A stretch of 64,000 bases of DNA from Erythrocercus mccallii (GCA_013397435.1 VZRG01000773.1:78278-142277), one strand, 5' to 3'. Positions 40,894 through 54,273 are shown, counted from the stretch's first letter. Notes: generated by a model not told the origin, from the sequence alone. Translations and numbers: made by a program.

Positions 40894-43800
40894 CTGCAGA
40901 AAGAACACAAGAAGGCAATTACTGATCTTAATTGCTGTTTCCATTACACCCCTGCTGTCTTGCCTTGTGCTTTCTCTGAGGCTGTTGTTCCTCTCGCAGC
41001 AGAGACATCCCTGTGGGCTGTCATTCTCTCTCAAGGTTTGCTGTCTAAAAACCTCAACTCATCCTCACAACTCCACTTGCATCATTCATTTATATTATTT
41101 ACCAGCAGGCAGAAAGGACATCAGGCATGTATTGAAGGCTCTTTTCACCTTTTAAGCATTCATCTGAGTTTTTCAGTAACATTCAAGGCACCTATCTCAA
41201 CCACTGTTTACAAGGGCAGCATTTCCCTGGAGAAAAAAATCCTTCCTTACACAGTAATTAATCTGGATTGGATTCCAGAAATTTCTTCCAGTGCTCAGGA
41301 ATCCGTTGCAATATATTGCAAATATATTTGCAATAACCACACTGTCCTGCAGGAAAGGAGGAGTTGGTCCTAGGCTGTCTCTAAACCTCTGTCCCTGGCA
41401 AATTCATCTGAACAAGTCTTACCTCAAATCTCCTGTTCTGTCCACAACTTCTGACATTCCAAGTGCCGCATCTGGGCTAACAGATACTGCTCTGGAAAAT
41501 TGTCAAATGCTGAGGCTGCAAATACTCAAACATTAGGAAATGCCAGAAATAAAACTGTCTGTACAACATTAATTATTTCTTCCTGACACTTCAGTGAGAA
41601 AAGTGTATGTGCTGTTGTTAATCTGTGAAATTCTTGTCTCCATTGAGCTCTTCTGCAGCTGACTGCAGAGCACTGCCAAGATTACACAGCACTTCACAAA
41701 CCAGGGAGACTGAAAGGGCACCAGGCCATGGTAGCTCCCACACCATCAGGACATACAGCACCACAGCACCAGTGCAAGGTCTGCACTGCTTTCACCTAAA
41801 TAGCACTGCATTACAACACCAAAACAGGCAAAACTAATCAACCAAACAGCCCAAACAACAACAAAAACAATGGGAAAACAAAAAGAAGAATGTTTACAGC
41901 AGTTGCTTTTCTTCCTAGTAGCTAGAGCTCTTGCTTTTTCTAGTTCTGCTCTCACTGCATGCCAGTGATGCCAAAAACTTGGTAAATCCTATAAGATTAG
42001 ATATACTAACTGGTTTTATTTTGAGATGACTGGGATGACTATGTATTAGTAGCAGGAAGAGAAAGTGATGGGTGTTACAATTCATTGCAATGCAGAGTGC
42101 TAGAATTTAAATTAACTCCATCAATGTGTGCGAATTGCAGGACTTAAGTTCACAAATTAAGGACTAAAATGCAAATAAAGTAGAGATCAAGCAAGTAGAG
42201 GCTTGTGTTTACAGAGAAGCTTTCTGCAAGCAAGTTGTTTTGGGGAAAATCAGTTTTCCTGGTTCCAACATCATTATATGTGAACAGCACCTCTCCATGC
42301 AAGCCTTACTTATTATTATCTGACAAATACTGTCACAAGAGCTCCTTGGCAGAGATGGAAGATGCTTAGTCAGCTCAGAAAACCCTCTTTTCTAATGAAG
42401 GTTTTAGAGCAGAGGAGTGGGAAGAAAATACAGGGAAATAACAGAACAGAAAAAGTCATACCTGCCATCTATAACTTGACTTTCATTAGTCAACCTTCAA
42501 GCTCTTTCAAAAAGTGAACAGCAGGGTTAATAAGCCCAGAGAGATAAAGCAAGTTCATGAGAGTCACAGACAAGCTATGAACAAATCTAGGAACAGAATC
42601 TGAAATTTCAAGTCCCATTCCAGTATTTTGTCCATGCAACCTGAAAAACTCATCAATCTTCCATTCCCAACAAAACAGATGACAGCAGGCGGCAAAAACC
42701 TTCTTTATTTATAATGCATACCAGCAAAGTTTCCCTTTCCTGAACTGAACAGAAACACAGAATGGGAATTTCTTTTGCTCATATTTCCCAGTCTTGTGTT
42801 TACTCCAGGTGTGCTGTAAGCCACATTCTCCCTCTCTCACTGCTTGCCTGGACATAAAGTCTCAGGGTAACCCTCTTCCCTCAGAGCAATTCTGATGCCT
42901 CCAGTTAACAGCTCTTGTTATGAAGCTCTTGAAAGACCAGGGAGTGTAGGGGAGGAAGACACAGCTATGTTGAGAAATCCACTGGGCCGAGGGGGTGGTG
43001 AGGAAAAAGAACAACAACAACAAAACAAACTCACAAACAATCCCAAAACCTGCTTAGCAATGCCTGTGCTGTTTAGCTTGAAGCCAGGCCAGGCAGCAAG
43101 AACACCTGGCAGTGTTTTCTAAAATGTGCAGAGCCTGTCTCTGCAACAGACAAAAAACGAGCCTGGTTTTCTGTCAGAGCAGATGACACACGCTCTGGGC
43201 AGAGGTGTGCCAGGAGCCCTTTCCACCCGCAGTATGCACATTCATCATTTGCTTCATACCTTCCTAAAGATGCTCTTCTTTGATTCCCACTCCTGTAGCC
43301 TGAAACCTTCATTACAAAAGCAGATTTCCTCATCTGCTCAAAACAATCAAACTTAATAACTGTCATCTTAAGTGGAGATGCAGCTTTTGCAAGAGTATTT
43401 GTGTCAGAGGAGATCGAGCAAGATTTATGTGAACAGCTACTACTCAGGTGTACTGAAAATATTAAAATACACAGTATTGAAACAGCTTCCTTGCTTTTTC
43501 TCTCCTTTTGAACTTCAGCCCAAGCTTTTGGAAATAATTTTGCCTCACTGTATTTGAGTTTTCCACAGCTGTCACCTAGAAGCAGGAAGACACACTGCCC
43601 ACAGTGTTCAAAGGGTCAGCCTCAGACTAACACACTTGGTGGGTCCAGACTTACTCAGCTGGACCAAGATTTCTCGCACATTAAGCACTTGTCTTTCTTT
43701 TTGTTTTCTTTTCTTAAGTTACATCATCACCATTATCAATAGGCAACTTCATGGCTTAACTCATCTTAATTGTGGTAATTTTAAGTGTATAAATCATACC

Positions 43801-45638
43801 CTCGCTGATGGGCATGACACCATGAAAAGCTTTCAGGAGTCTTTTAACTGTTGCAAAACTTGCATTAAAAAGTGATTCTGTGCACAAATAAGAAATAGAA
43901 CAGTACTCACTTCCTTTTAACCAGACAGGACCAGATGGATGAAATGGGGACAAATAAAACAAATGAAGAAATGAAGTTCTGATGTAAACAAGCAGCAAGT
44001 GAAGTTAGATAGTTTCATCAGGTAACTAATTTTAAAGTCTGAAATAGCATCAAAATCTGAAAAAATGGCTGGATAAATAACTGCTCAATGGCATAACTCA
44101 GTAACACTGCAATTTTTGATATACATATGGAACTGTCAGAATTGGCTGACAAAACCATAAAAGTTACTGAATTTCAAATCTCTTCCCTCAGTTTTTTGTT
44201 GATTTAACTCTTCAACTGTAAGGTTCATAGAACCACACTGCTGGAAATTATGCTTATCAAATTTTTCTGTTTCCATTTCTCTGCCCATAAAACCTAAACA
44301 AACAGATAAAAGAGGCACAAAGGCATGGTCCTTGGCCTCTGCTGTCTGCTCCTCTTCCACACTTCATGCAAAAGCATCTGCACATGCAGCACACTAAAGC
44401 AGAAGTGTCGCATGAAACTGCACAGAAAAGTCAAGTGGTGGCTGCTCAGGATATTAAGGCAAGAAAATGCTGCAATGTCACGGCTGCCCTGTGAAACTGC
44501 CCCTGTGTTTCCTGCCGGAATCTGAAGTTATTACAATCCACTGCACAGAAAAAGACCAATTGTCATCTACACATTTTTCAAGACTGAACCATGCACGATA
44601 GTATTTACCACATTTTCTTTTACTAACCCCTCACACAAAAAATGAGCTCATTAGAAAACTAACTGAAATGAGTGTCCATGCCTGTAACTCTCAGTTTCTT
44701 AAAGCTTTGTTCAGTTCTTAAGTAGCTCACAGATAGCCTAAAACCTTTATATTCCAGGATCATAACATACATTGATTCCAATCAATAACCTTGATTTTGC
44801 AGAAGCTTTTTGAGCTGAAAGTTCAGACTGAAAAATTCAGCAAGCCTGCTCAGTGAAATTATGATAAAATTTTGAAACAGACAACTTGTACAACTTAATC
44901 TCCTGTTTAGACTTGAAGATAACATTAGCTAGGTTCTTGAACAAAGTGTTGAAAAATACTGTGTAATAGATCAGTAAGTATAAAAAGGAAGTCTCAGGTT
45001 AAAGTTGGCTACACACTGGTACAAAACTCTCTAGTAAACTTATGGGATCCATAAATCAGTAAGGATTAAAAGTTTTGCCTCTTTCTTCCATTTATTTGTT
45101 CTTTTCCACAGATCTGATAGTATCTGTGCATGGTTTCATCTCCAAAATTTGCACCAGAAGATTTTAAAACAGCACAAAATTAAACTTTTTTAAAAAGAAA
45201 AGTTAGAAAACATCATATAATCTGATGGATAGAAACAATCTCTCACTAGTGTTCACATATACAATATCATAACCAAGGATATGATAAAAGGGGAAAGGAG
45301 ATACTCTTCAAATTATGAAATCACTTTTTGTTTTTCTTATTAAAGACAATAATTTAGCTTTATGCAGCATTAATTCATTCTTTTACACCTCAGAGACCTC
45401 AGATATTGTGTAGATGTTTCTTCTTCTATAAAAAAACCACACAATTATTGTAGTATTTCAGAATGACAATAACTAATGCATTTCAATGTTTAACTACATG
45501 AAATTGCCTGAAGTATTAACATTATGCAAAACTCTTGAAAACTTCGGATAACTATTCAGTAATTGGCACTTTGACCCACTATCAAGATTAAGAAGGAAAC
45601 AAATTTCTGAATGAAAAAAGAGATCACAATTACAGATC
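40894..45638. other. Intergenic spacer between genes C and E
   Basis: With 39859-40732 this makes up the 6-kb divergent spacer between gene C (minus) and gene E (plus). Apart from the decayed exon 9 it holds only unremarkable AT-rich DNA and short open frames without motifs. I searched both strands for the conserved P450 blocks (PPGP, WKQQR, PYTNAV, FNP.HF) and saw none. Both promoters must lie at its ends. Confidence 0.55.
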
Positions 45639-45648
45639 ATAAAAAAGG
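45639..45648 (+). promoter_or_regulatory. Possible TATA-like element and CACCC-type box of gene E
   Basis: ATAAAAAAGG lies about 245 bases upstream of the gene E start codon and is followed at once by GGTGGGTGTGGC, a GT-box of the kind bound by KLF/Sp factors. Spacing is compatible with a 5' UTR of about 200 bases. This is a weak, position-based suggestion. Confidence 0.25.
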
Positions 45649-45892
45649 GTGGGTGTGGCTTGGCTAACCACAAAGGATTACATAGTTTGGTTTTGTAAGG
45701 ACTTCAGCTTGGGAAAACTGTAGATTGTCAGAGAGAGATGGCTACAGGAGGCACATCCTTAGGAAGAGTTTAGATCAGTAGAAGAAACAGATCTCCACAA
45801 ATCCAAAATTTCAGAAGAAATCATACACACACAAAAAAAGAAGACAGGATCAAAAAAGCTAAAACCCAGTGAGAAATTAAAATTTTGATAAA

Positions 45893-48800
45893 ATGTTGGG
45901 GATTACTGAGATTTTTATAGCTCTAGTAGCATGTCTCCTGATTTTGCAGTTCCTCAAGCTGCAATGGATGCGAACCCAGCTTCCTCCAGGACCAGTTCCC
46001 CTCCCCATCATCGGTAATTTGTGGCTTCTGGACTTCAAACTTCGCCGAGAAACTCTCAGTAAGGTATTTATTTATTTCTGTGGTTAAAAATCAGTCTGAA
46101 TCTATTTTAACTGGAATTGTGCATTGCTTAGGAACAGCCTAAAATGCTATTTTTTTAAACCTCAAGGTTGATTACCAGCCAGTTTCAAAGACTTTGAGGA
46201 CTCTGCACTATTAAAAATATTTCTGAATAATAAACACCACCATTGCTTTAGTCCTTGCTCTTTTCTCTCTCTTTTGGTTACATTCTCACAAGCACTGTCA
46301 TGGAATAGTAATTCATTAGCAGTTTCATTCTGTTTCTGTGTAATATCCAGCCCTGTAAGCCACCTCTAGCAGAGCTCTCCTGACACCAATGCCACTGGAA
46401 CATCTCCATTGGAAGACCAAACATGCACCCTAAACAGACACTTTATTCCCTTGTTTTTACAGTAAAAACATTTCTTGTCTGCCATAAACAGGTTACTGGT
46501 AAAACAAAGCAGGAAAATCTGATTGCTGTTATGTTTACAACACAACCAATCAAACCAATCAAAATTATTTTTAAAAAGTAAGGAATTTGCTTCCCACTAT
46601 TACAAGGAAAAATATAAGCATGATGTGAGGAACAACAACAGAGGAAAATAAGAAAAATCCTATGGAAGCTATAGAAAAGAAAGCAAGAACATTTCTTTGT
46701 AAGTTTGAGACAAGAAAATAACACAATTTTGGTTCATTAATAAAAGAAAGAGAAAAGCTCTAGGATTTTGCCTGTAATAATTTGTTCTTTGATTCAAAGC
46801 TGACAAAGTAACCTGCTGTTTTTCTTTCTGTGAAATTTTCAGAGGTATTCTGAGAGATATCCTTAGCATCTATTCCATAAAGAACAACTATCTTCTGTTC
46901 CCAAAGCACATTAATAACAGAAAGATAATTTTTTTCTGAAACCTGCAATTCAATTTGATGCCAACAAGTGGGTTTAGTTGCAACTACAGAAAACTCTTAA
47001 ATAAATTGATATTTGAGTGCATGCTTTCCCTGGTTTGTAGTTACAAATTTCCTGTTATCAACTCTTCAGTTAACCAACATCTACGGAAACATCTACACTC
47101 TGTGGATGGGACAGACACCTCTGGTTGTGCTGAATGGCTACAAAGCAGTAAAAGATGGCATCATCACCCACTCAGAAGAAGTTTCTGGAAGACCTCTCAC
47201 CCCTTTCTACAGGGATATGATGGGCGAGAAAGGTACAAGATGTTCCACAAGACTGAGATAGAACAAGGTGCAAAGAAGGAAGATGTTTTCCTGTGCACTC
47301 ACATCAGCTACTGCTGTACCGGGGCATAACTGGGCTTTTCATTGCAAAATGTTTCATGCAGAGATATGGGTTTTGGTTTTAAGGAAAAGCAAAAAATTTC
47401 TTGTCTTATAAAACACATCACTCAGTCTTTTTCCTTCCCAACGCATCTAAAGGAATACTTGCCTGGAGAAGCTGCCCTTCAATTGTGTCATTTCTAAACC
47501 AGGAGACTGCTCTCATAGAAAGTATCTATAGACAAAGCTGCTCAGTCCTTACCAAAACCCACTCAGTTTCCAAGGACACATTTATGAGCAGCTGGGAGCT
47601 ATAAAATCCTCACAGACCAAAACTCAGCTTCTAAAATCTAAAATCATTGTTTCTTGTTAGTGAAATACAACATCATCTAAATCAAAATTTGCCTCCTGCA
47701 GTGCAAGGATTTCCCTTCCCAGCAATGAACTAAATGTTTCTGTGTTTTTCAGGTATTTTTCTGACAAATGGCCACACCTGGAAGCAGCAGAGACGTTTTG
47801 GCATGACAATTATAAGAAGTCTGGCACTTGGTAAGAACAGTTTGGAGCACCAAATTCAAACAGAGGCCCGTCACCTTGTGGATATCCTTGCAAACACAAA
47901 AGGTAAATTCACTAGAAGAACATCACTTAGAGCTTTTCCTGAAATATTAGGGCTGGTAAAATTTCACAGTACATTTTTACAAGTAATATAGATATTGTAG
48001 ATATTAGTAGAACTTTCACTGGCTTCTTAACTGCATTCTTTGCAAAAAATGTTTTGTCTGCATAGTGGGCAATACAAAATTGGGTTTTTTTAAATAAGGA
48101 GAGTTTAAAAAATGTTTATTATCAACACAGCTGGTAATGATTCTTACACTCAAGGAGTATAGAAAAACCCTCCTTAAAATACACAATGTGTGACCTGCTG
48201 GAAGTCATTCTAGGACAGCAGGATTTTAGGATTTGGCAGAGGAAGAATCCCAATGCAAGGAATGCATCATTCAGTTATCCAAAAAATCTTCTTTTCAAGG
48301 TTTGGATGAAATAGAAACCAATAGAATTTTAGCAAGCTGCCAAAATAAAGCAATTAAATATAAATATCCTGAGCAGCCAAATCCCTCACCCACATCGTGT
48401 TCCATGTGAAAAACTAGAGAGGTTGCCTGAGGTCTCTCTCCAACTCTGCTTGGATCAGGCTCATCTCTTTTCCAAGAGCAACCTTCACACATCTTTAAAA
48501 TGTAGGAGAGGAGATGAAAAAAATCACCTACCTCGAATCCCTGTACAGCCCAAAGCTTTACCTACCGTGCATTGCCTTCACAATTTTAAACTCAATAAAT
48601 ATATTTACTCTTTCCAAGAACAACCAAGAGAACTGGACTGAAGTCAGGGATGCATTTTCCATAGGCGTATACTTCAAAGTTTGTCCTTGCTATTGAAATG
48701 TGTACTTAATTTTTGGTTTTTTGGATTTGATCCTTTTCAATGGCAGATGTATTCCACCCTATTATATAAACTTTGCCTGTTCAGTCAGTGGAAAAAAAAT

Positions 48801-51800
48801 ACATCTATGGTTGGATTGCTAAGATGAACCTTGAAAACCAAAAAGAGAGAAATCATTTCAACAGAACTAAGAAATGAAAACTCCAATTTTTTTTCTGTAT
48901 TTTTGTTGGTGGTTTGGTTTTTGTTTGTTTGGGGGTTTTGTTTGGTTGGTTTTTTGAGGGGAGGCCAGTGAAGATTGTTCGTTTTGGATTTTAACCGCAA
49001 AACTTAAATATCTACCTACATATTTGAACGCATACACTCTAATTAGTTGCTTGTGTTTCCACACAACCCAGACCACAAGTCAAAGAAGGGAAAAGAGACT
49101 TTATGTTTTTCTTCTCAAAGCTGCTAACTAATGTATTTTACAAGAGTAAAGAGCAGATTGAAAATTAAGATTCTGTGCACTTACAATTTATCCAGTTAAT
49201 ATGTATTAAACCAGGCTTCATTTAGTAGTTTGACCCCTTGTTGTTTTTACCAATAAAGAAAAGTCTTCCTAGTTTTTCTTGCTGTAGTCTATTCAGAAGT
49301 TCTCACAGCACCTCCCATATTCACAGGCAAACCTTTTGACCCCCACACTTCCATTGTCTGTGCAATTGCAAATATCATTTGTGCTGTTGTTTTCGGTCAT
49401 CGCTTCTCCTGTGAGGATGAATCTTTCAGCAAACTCATCAAAGCAATTTATTTTGTGATCTACTTTCAAGGTACTATCTGGGGCAGGGTAAGAACCTAAT
49501 TTTCTTGTTCTTGTTCCTTAAGGTACATTTGCGTTTGACAAGTCAAAAGAAATTAAAAGTCAGAGACAATTATTCACAAACATTTCCATTTCCAAACATA
49601 CCATTGTTCTACAAATCACAGTGAAGTAATAAATCAATACATACTTTGTATATGTAATTATTGGCTTCTAATTTTTTTTATGTCTGTAAATCACACCCTA
49701 AAATTAAAATTCCTGAACATCACCATTTTTCACAAATTTCCAATGAGCAATCATTTGCAGAATACTGTGTATTTAAGATTCTTAGTTCTTAAAATGAAAG
49801 CAACTTCTAAAATTTAATTTTCATTTAGCCTTGCAAATGCAGACATGCAGTTAACCAGAACCAAATCTTCAAACTGATGCTCTTTTGAAAAGATATCTTG
49901 CTTCAATCCATACTTCATGTTACCATCAAGATCTAAGTTATTCTGAGCTTCCTATAAGATACAGGTTACCACTTTATCACACCAATAAGAATATTTTTTA
50001 AGTTCTTGAAACCCTTAATTGCTTAACTTGTGCAGATTTTGGCACACTGGCATTCTAAAAGACTATCAGGTTCTTCATAAGGGGATGCCAAAAAAAAATT
50101 ACAGTAAAAAATTCAAGGTTGAGAAAATCTGTTTGTGAGTCAGATTCAGCACTCAATTACTCACCCATTTTCAGAACCCCTGTTACTTGTTACATTATTA
50201 GGTATTGATCCAAAAAATAAAATAAACTCATGTTCCCGGTATTTAATCTCTCTTACTTGTGTCTGTTGCCTCTTATCCCAATTCGGTTGCCCAGGTGTTG
50301 CAGTGACTTCACAATTATCAGGAAATCAAAACTGGGATCTGACATTCTTTGCTTTCTGTTTAACACCACAGTTGTACGATGCTTTCCCATGGCTCATGCA
50401 CCATCTCCCAGGGCCTCATCAGGAGGTGTTTGCATACAACGACTTCATGCACAGATTAGTCATGAAGGAGGTCCAGGCTCATGAGATACAGAACACAGGT
50501 GGTCCACAGGATCTCATTGACTTCTACCTGGCTCAAATAACAAAAGTAAGTATCTGTTTATCATACTCTCCCTTCCTTGGCTTCAATGCCTACTACAAAC
50601 ACTTGCTATTCCAATATCTGCCAAAGGATTTTTACATGCACACTCTATTTGTGTAGCACTGAAGCTGTTTGATTTGGTGGGCTGCTAACTTATCATCAAA
50701 CAATGACAGTTTCTATGTGACTGGTGAAATATCTGAAATTATCTATTTCATAGTCTTCTTGTGAATGTACCCTACAGACCAAGGACAACCCTACTTCTAC
50801 ATTCAATAAAGAAAATTTGGTTCAGACTGTGGTTGATCTTTTGCTGGGAGGGACAGAAACAACAAGCACCACCCTTCTCTGGGCACTGCTCTACATGGTA
50901 CAATACCCAGAAATACAAGGTGAGCAAAAGCACCATCAAAGAGAACTGCATTCAACATCACAATGAACATCATTAGTGTATTAGCTCAATCACTTGCAAG
51001 ACATCAAAAAAGCCCTTAGCTATGCACATGAATGGTGGTACATCAGCAATTGAGATCCAGAAAATGGAAGGTCGATAAACGAAAGAAATAGATGCTTCCC
51101 CGTCTGGATCACCAGCAAAACTAGCAGAAATTAGTAGTTTCCACAGTTTTACCTCACTAGAAGGGGTTGGCAAGACATTTTATATGCAACCTAGCCTCCT
51201 CCTAACCTTCAAAGTAGAAAAGTTTTTAAAAGATACCTGATCTGATACATATTAATAAACAGTGGAAATTATACCTGTCATTTCAAATTTTAATCCATTT
51301 TTTGAAACACAGAATTGTACTATCTTCATCACCAAGTAGGATATGTCTTAACTGAGACATCATCCTGTGCTTCAAGGAGATGCATTTCCTTGATCAACTG
51401 AAACCCACACAGCAGTTAAACCACATTCAATGCATTTCATAGCAACATAATTTCTTTTATTTCCCTCATACAGGACATTCTCATATAAAAATCTGCTGGA
51501 AAAAAAGCGGGGAAGAGAGGGGATGTGGAGTGGGAAATCAAATTATTTTCATTTGTCTGCAGAAAAGGTTCAAAGAGAGATAGAGGCTGTTCTGGAACCC
51601 TCCCATGTCATCAGCTATGAAGATCGTAAGAAGCTGCCCTACACAAACGCTGTGATTCACGAGGCTTTGCGCTACAGCAACGTCACCTCTGTTGGGGTCC
51701 CTCGACTGTGCCTGAGGAGCACAACTCTGCTGGGTTTTCACATTAAAAAGGTACAGAGGATACTCCCCTGTTTCTTACATCTTTGAGTTAATATTTAGCA

Positions 51801-53902
51801 TTTATATGACATAGAAAGAAGAAAAATCTATAGAAAATAAGAACTCTGCTGCTTCTTGCAGGGCACGCTTGTGTTGCCAAATCTGCATTCTGTGGTGTAT
51901 GACACTGAGCACTGGGCAACTCCTTGGAAGTTCAACCCAGATCATTTCCTAGATTTGGATGGCAACTTTGTGAAGAAAGAGGCATTCTTACCTTTCTCAG
52001 CAGGTGACACCCTGACCTTGAATATTTGCTTGCTGTATTTTGCAGTAAGGTTAAAAATATTATTTCAAAATTCTAAAATTTTAATAACATATATTTATAA
52101 AAACGTATTTGACACAAAGATTTAAAGTCAGGTCTTCTGCTGTAAGAGCCACAACTATTGTTGTGCATTTTGTATTTTTCATATATTCAAACAGAAGATA
52201 AGTATGGCTGGGAGACACAATGCTCTTTCCTTGGCATATGCAGGGCTCCTACCATAAGCATATATGAGCTTCTTATCTCCTAATGTGTTAAATCAAGGTA
52301 TTTCCCCTAAATCAGGAAATTGATTTTTTTTCACCTTACAAAGGTGAAAATGTCAATGGAATGTCAAAGGAATGTCAATGACAAAAGGAAATGTGATTTT
52401 TCAAAACATACTGAGAAAATCTGTGAAGCAGGAAACCAAGCCTCAGTATCCCATAATCCAGCACCAGGTTTTCTTGTATCTGTAGAAAACCAGCAAAATC
52501 CAGTAGATTTTGTAAGTTTTCAATCGAATATCATTCAACCAAAAAAATGGTAACTTTTCAAAAGCACATGACAATGTACAATTTAACTAACTTACAGTGC
52601 AAAATGCAGGGAATCAAAGATATGGAGAGGGGGAAAAAAGGGGGAAAAAATAGTGAAAAGCAGTACAAAACAACTCTAGTGAGTTTCTCTAGTCTACCAG
52701 TTTCTCCAATAAACTGATTATGAAAAAAAGCAGTACAAAAGAGCAAAGTGGCATCATTACTAAAAAATTCACAATAAAACCACTGGGAAACAGCTGAGGG
52801 TTTTTTTCTGTTACTGTGACATGATATACTACACACTTCTGTAGAGAAAAAGCAAATAGCATACTGAGTAACAGAGATTAAATGTAGTAAATTCAGATTT
52901 TTAAAAAAATTGCCTAAATTGTCTGTAAATCCTAAAATCATCTTTGCAAAATGGGTATAATCATCTTACCTCCTTCACTCACTAAATGGCCATGAATTGA
53001 GACAACTAATTTGGGCTCCCATTTCAGCACTGGCATAGGACTATTTCTTAAACTTGCTCTGGTTGTTTTCTGTTTATGTAATCTGAGTATTTATACATTT
53101 TGAATACCTATCTTTGGGCGCTTTTTTTTTAGTCTGGAATATACAGATATCCTGAATTATCCCATGTAATCAATATGCCAAAATGAGTCACTGAGTCTAT
53201 ATATCACTGTACATTTCACTCTCTTTATTTCACACATTTGGTCCTGACAGTGTTAGGGCTACAAGGACCCAATATACCCTTCTGAATTTCTGTTAAAGAA
53301 ATCCTGATTGCATCCTTCTTCTTGGTTTCAGAACAGCACCCCAGAATCTTCCAGCCCTCCCTTCTCCACAACCAAAATAAGACTCTGAAGTATATGAATC
53401 TTAAAAATCTGGCTAAGCTAAGAAGCAATTCATGGCTCTCACAGAACAAGAATCAACAATGGAAAAGGAGAATCACATACATGCTGCTCCAGGGGTGAAA
53501 AAAAACTAAACAAACCCATCCAAAACACCAAATCAAACACTTGACAGAGGTTCACAATTTCCTAGTTAAATGTTTCCCACCCACCCAAAGCATCTTCTGT
53601 CCTTAGAGAAGGAAATAGGAAATAATTATCTTACATTAACAGAGTTTTTGGAACTCAGTAGAATTTTGTGCAAAGTTCTTTTAGAGATTTAACTTAACCA
53701 ACTATTTCTGTTTTCTTCTGCAGGGCATCGTGTATGTTTGGGGGAACAGATGGCACGAGTTGAACTGTTCATCTTCTTTACCAACCTCCTTCGAGCATTT
53801 ACATTCCAGCTCCCTGAGGGAGTGAAGGAAATCAACCTGGAGTACATTTTGGGTGCAATACTGCAGCCACATCCATATGAACTCTGTGCTATTCCACGCT
53901 AG
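45893..53902 (+). CDS. Cytochrome P450 2J-like monooxygenase, gene E (complete, 9 exons, inverted)
   Basis: Fourth intact CYP2J-type gene and the only one on the plus strand. Exons 1 to 9: 45893-46063, 47070-47232, 47753-47902, 49327-49487, 50372-50545, 50778-50919, 51563-51750, 51862-52003, 53724-53902. It encodes 489 residues, with GT-AG introns of 111 to about 1720 bp. Landmarks: N-terminal anchor, PPGP hinge, C-helix WKQQR, I-helix GGTETTSTT, K-helix EALR, FNPDHF, and heme loop FSAGHRVCLG with Cys435. Exon 5 (LYDAFPWLMHHLPGPHQ) is 174 nt, one codon short of the usual 177. In exon 4 the block HAVSNVIC of the paralogues reads CAIANIIC. Segment 5 (VTSVGVPR) and the ILQPHPYELC end pair it with gene A rather than its neighbour C. 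Tail to tail with calpain-10. Function is a predicted ER monooxygenase; the substrate is unknown and the orthologue not assigned. Confidence 0.93.
48886..48961. repeat. T/G-rich low-complexity tract
   Basis: About 75 bases almost wholly T and G (runs such as TTTGTTTGTTTGGGGG) in intron 3 of gene E. The complement is C/A-rich. Simple sequence with no coding content. Confidence 0.7.
52621..52652. repeat. Purine-only tract
   Basis: A run of G and A blocks (GAGAGGGGGAAAAAAGGGGG and onward) in intron 8 of gene E. Polypurine mirror-like sequence could form a triplex but is common in introns. Confidence 0.6.
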
Positions 53903-54267
53903 TCTGCAACACACTACATGCTGAGAGACTTCAGCCTGTTAGTAAGTGCAGTTCCTTTAAAAACCTGTTTTACTATCTCAATTCTATTCAGGTGGAGGTA
54001 GCTCAACACAGCAAATTTTAGGAGGTCTGACCTCATCTACTGAACTTTCTGAAATGAAAATAAGTCCACCTGCCAAGATCACATAATTGAGTCTTAGGCA
54101 TACAAAATCACACAATATTTTAAAAAAAAAGTATTTTCACACTTACAATACCAGTGAATTAGCTGTAGGATGTTAATGAAGTGGCCTGTATCAAGTAGTT
54201 TGCTGTATATGTGCTCTGTCAGGTATCACACTCTTAAAAAGGGACCACTGTTCAGTAAGGATGCTTG

Positions 54268-54273
54268 AATAAA
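54268..54273 (+). promoter_or_regulatory. Candidate poly(A) signal of P450 gene E
   Basis: AATAAA 365 bases past the gene E stop, the first canonical hexamer downstream. Others follow at 54647 and 55008. Usage is inferred. Confidence 0.4.

Noticed and set aside
40861..41373. 170-codon open frame on the plus strand
   Set aside because: It overlaps the decayed exon 9 on the other strand, has no domain, no hydrophobic pattern of a known family and no splice partner.
50135..50656. Long plus-strand frame running through gene E exon 5
   Set aside because: Only 50372-50545 is coding, set by the acceptor CACAG and donor GTAAGT and by the family's exon length; the rest is intron read-through.
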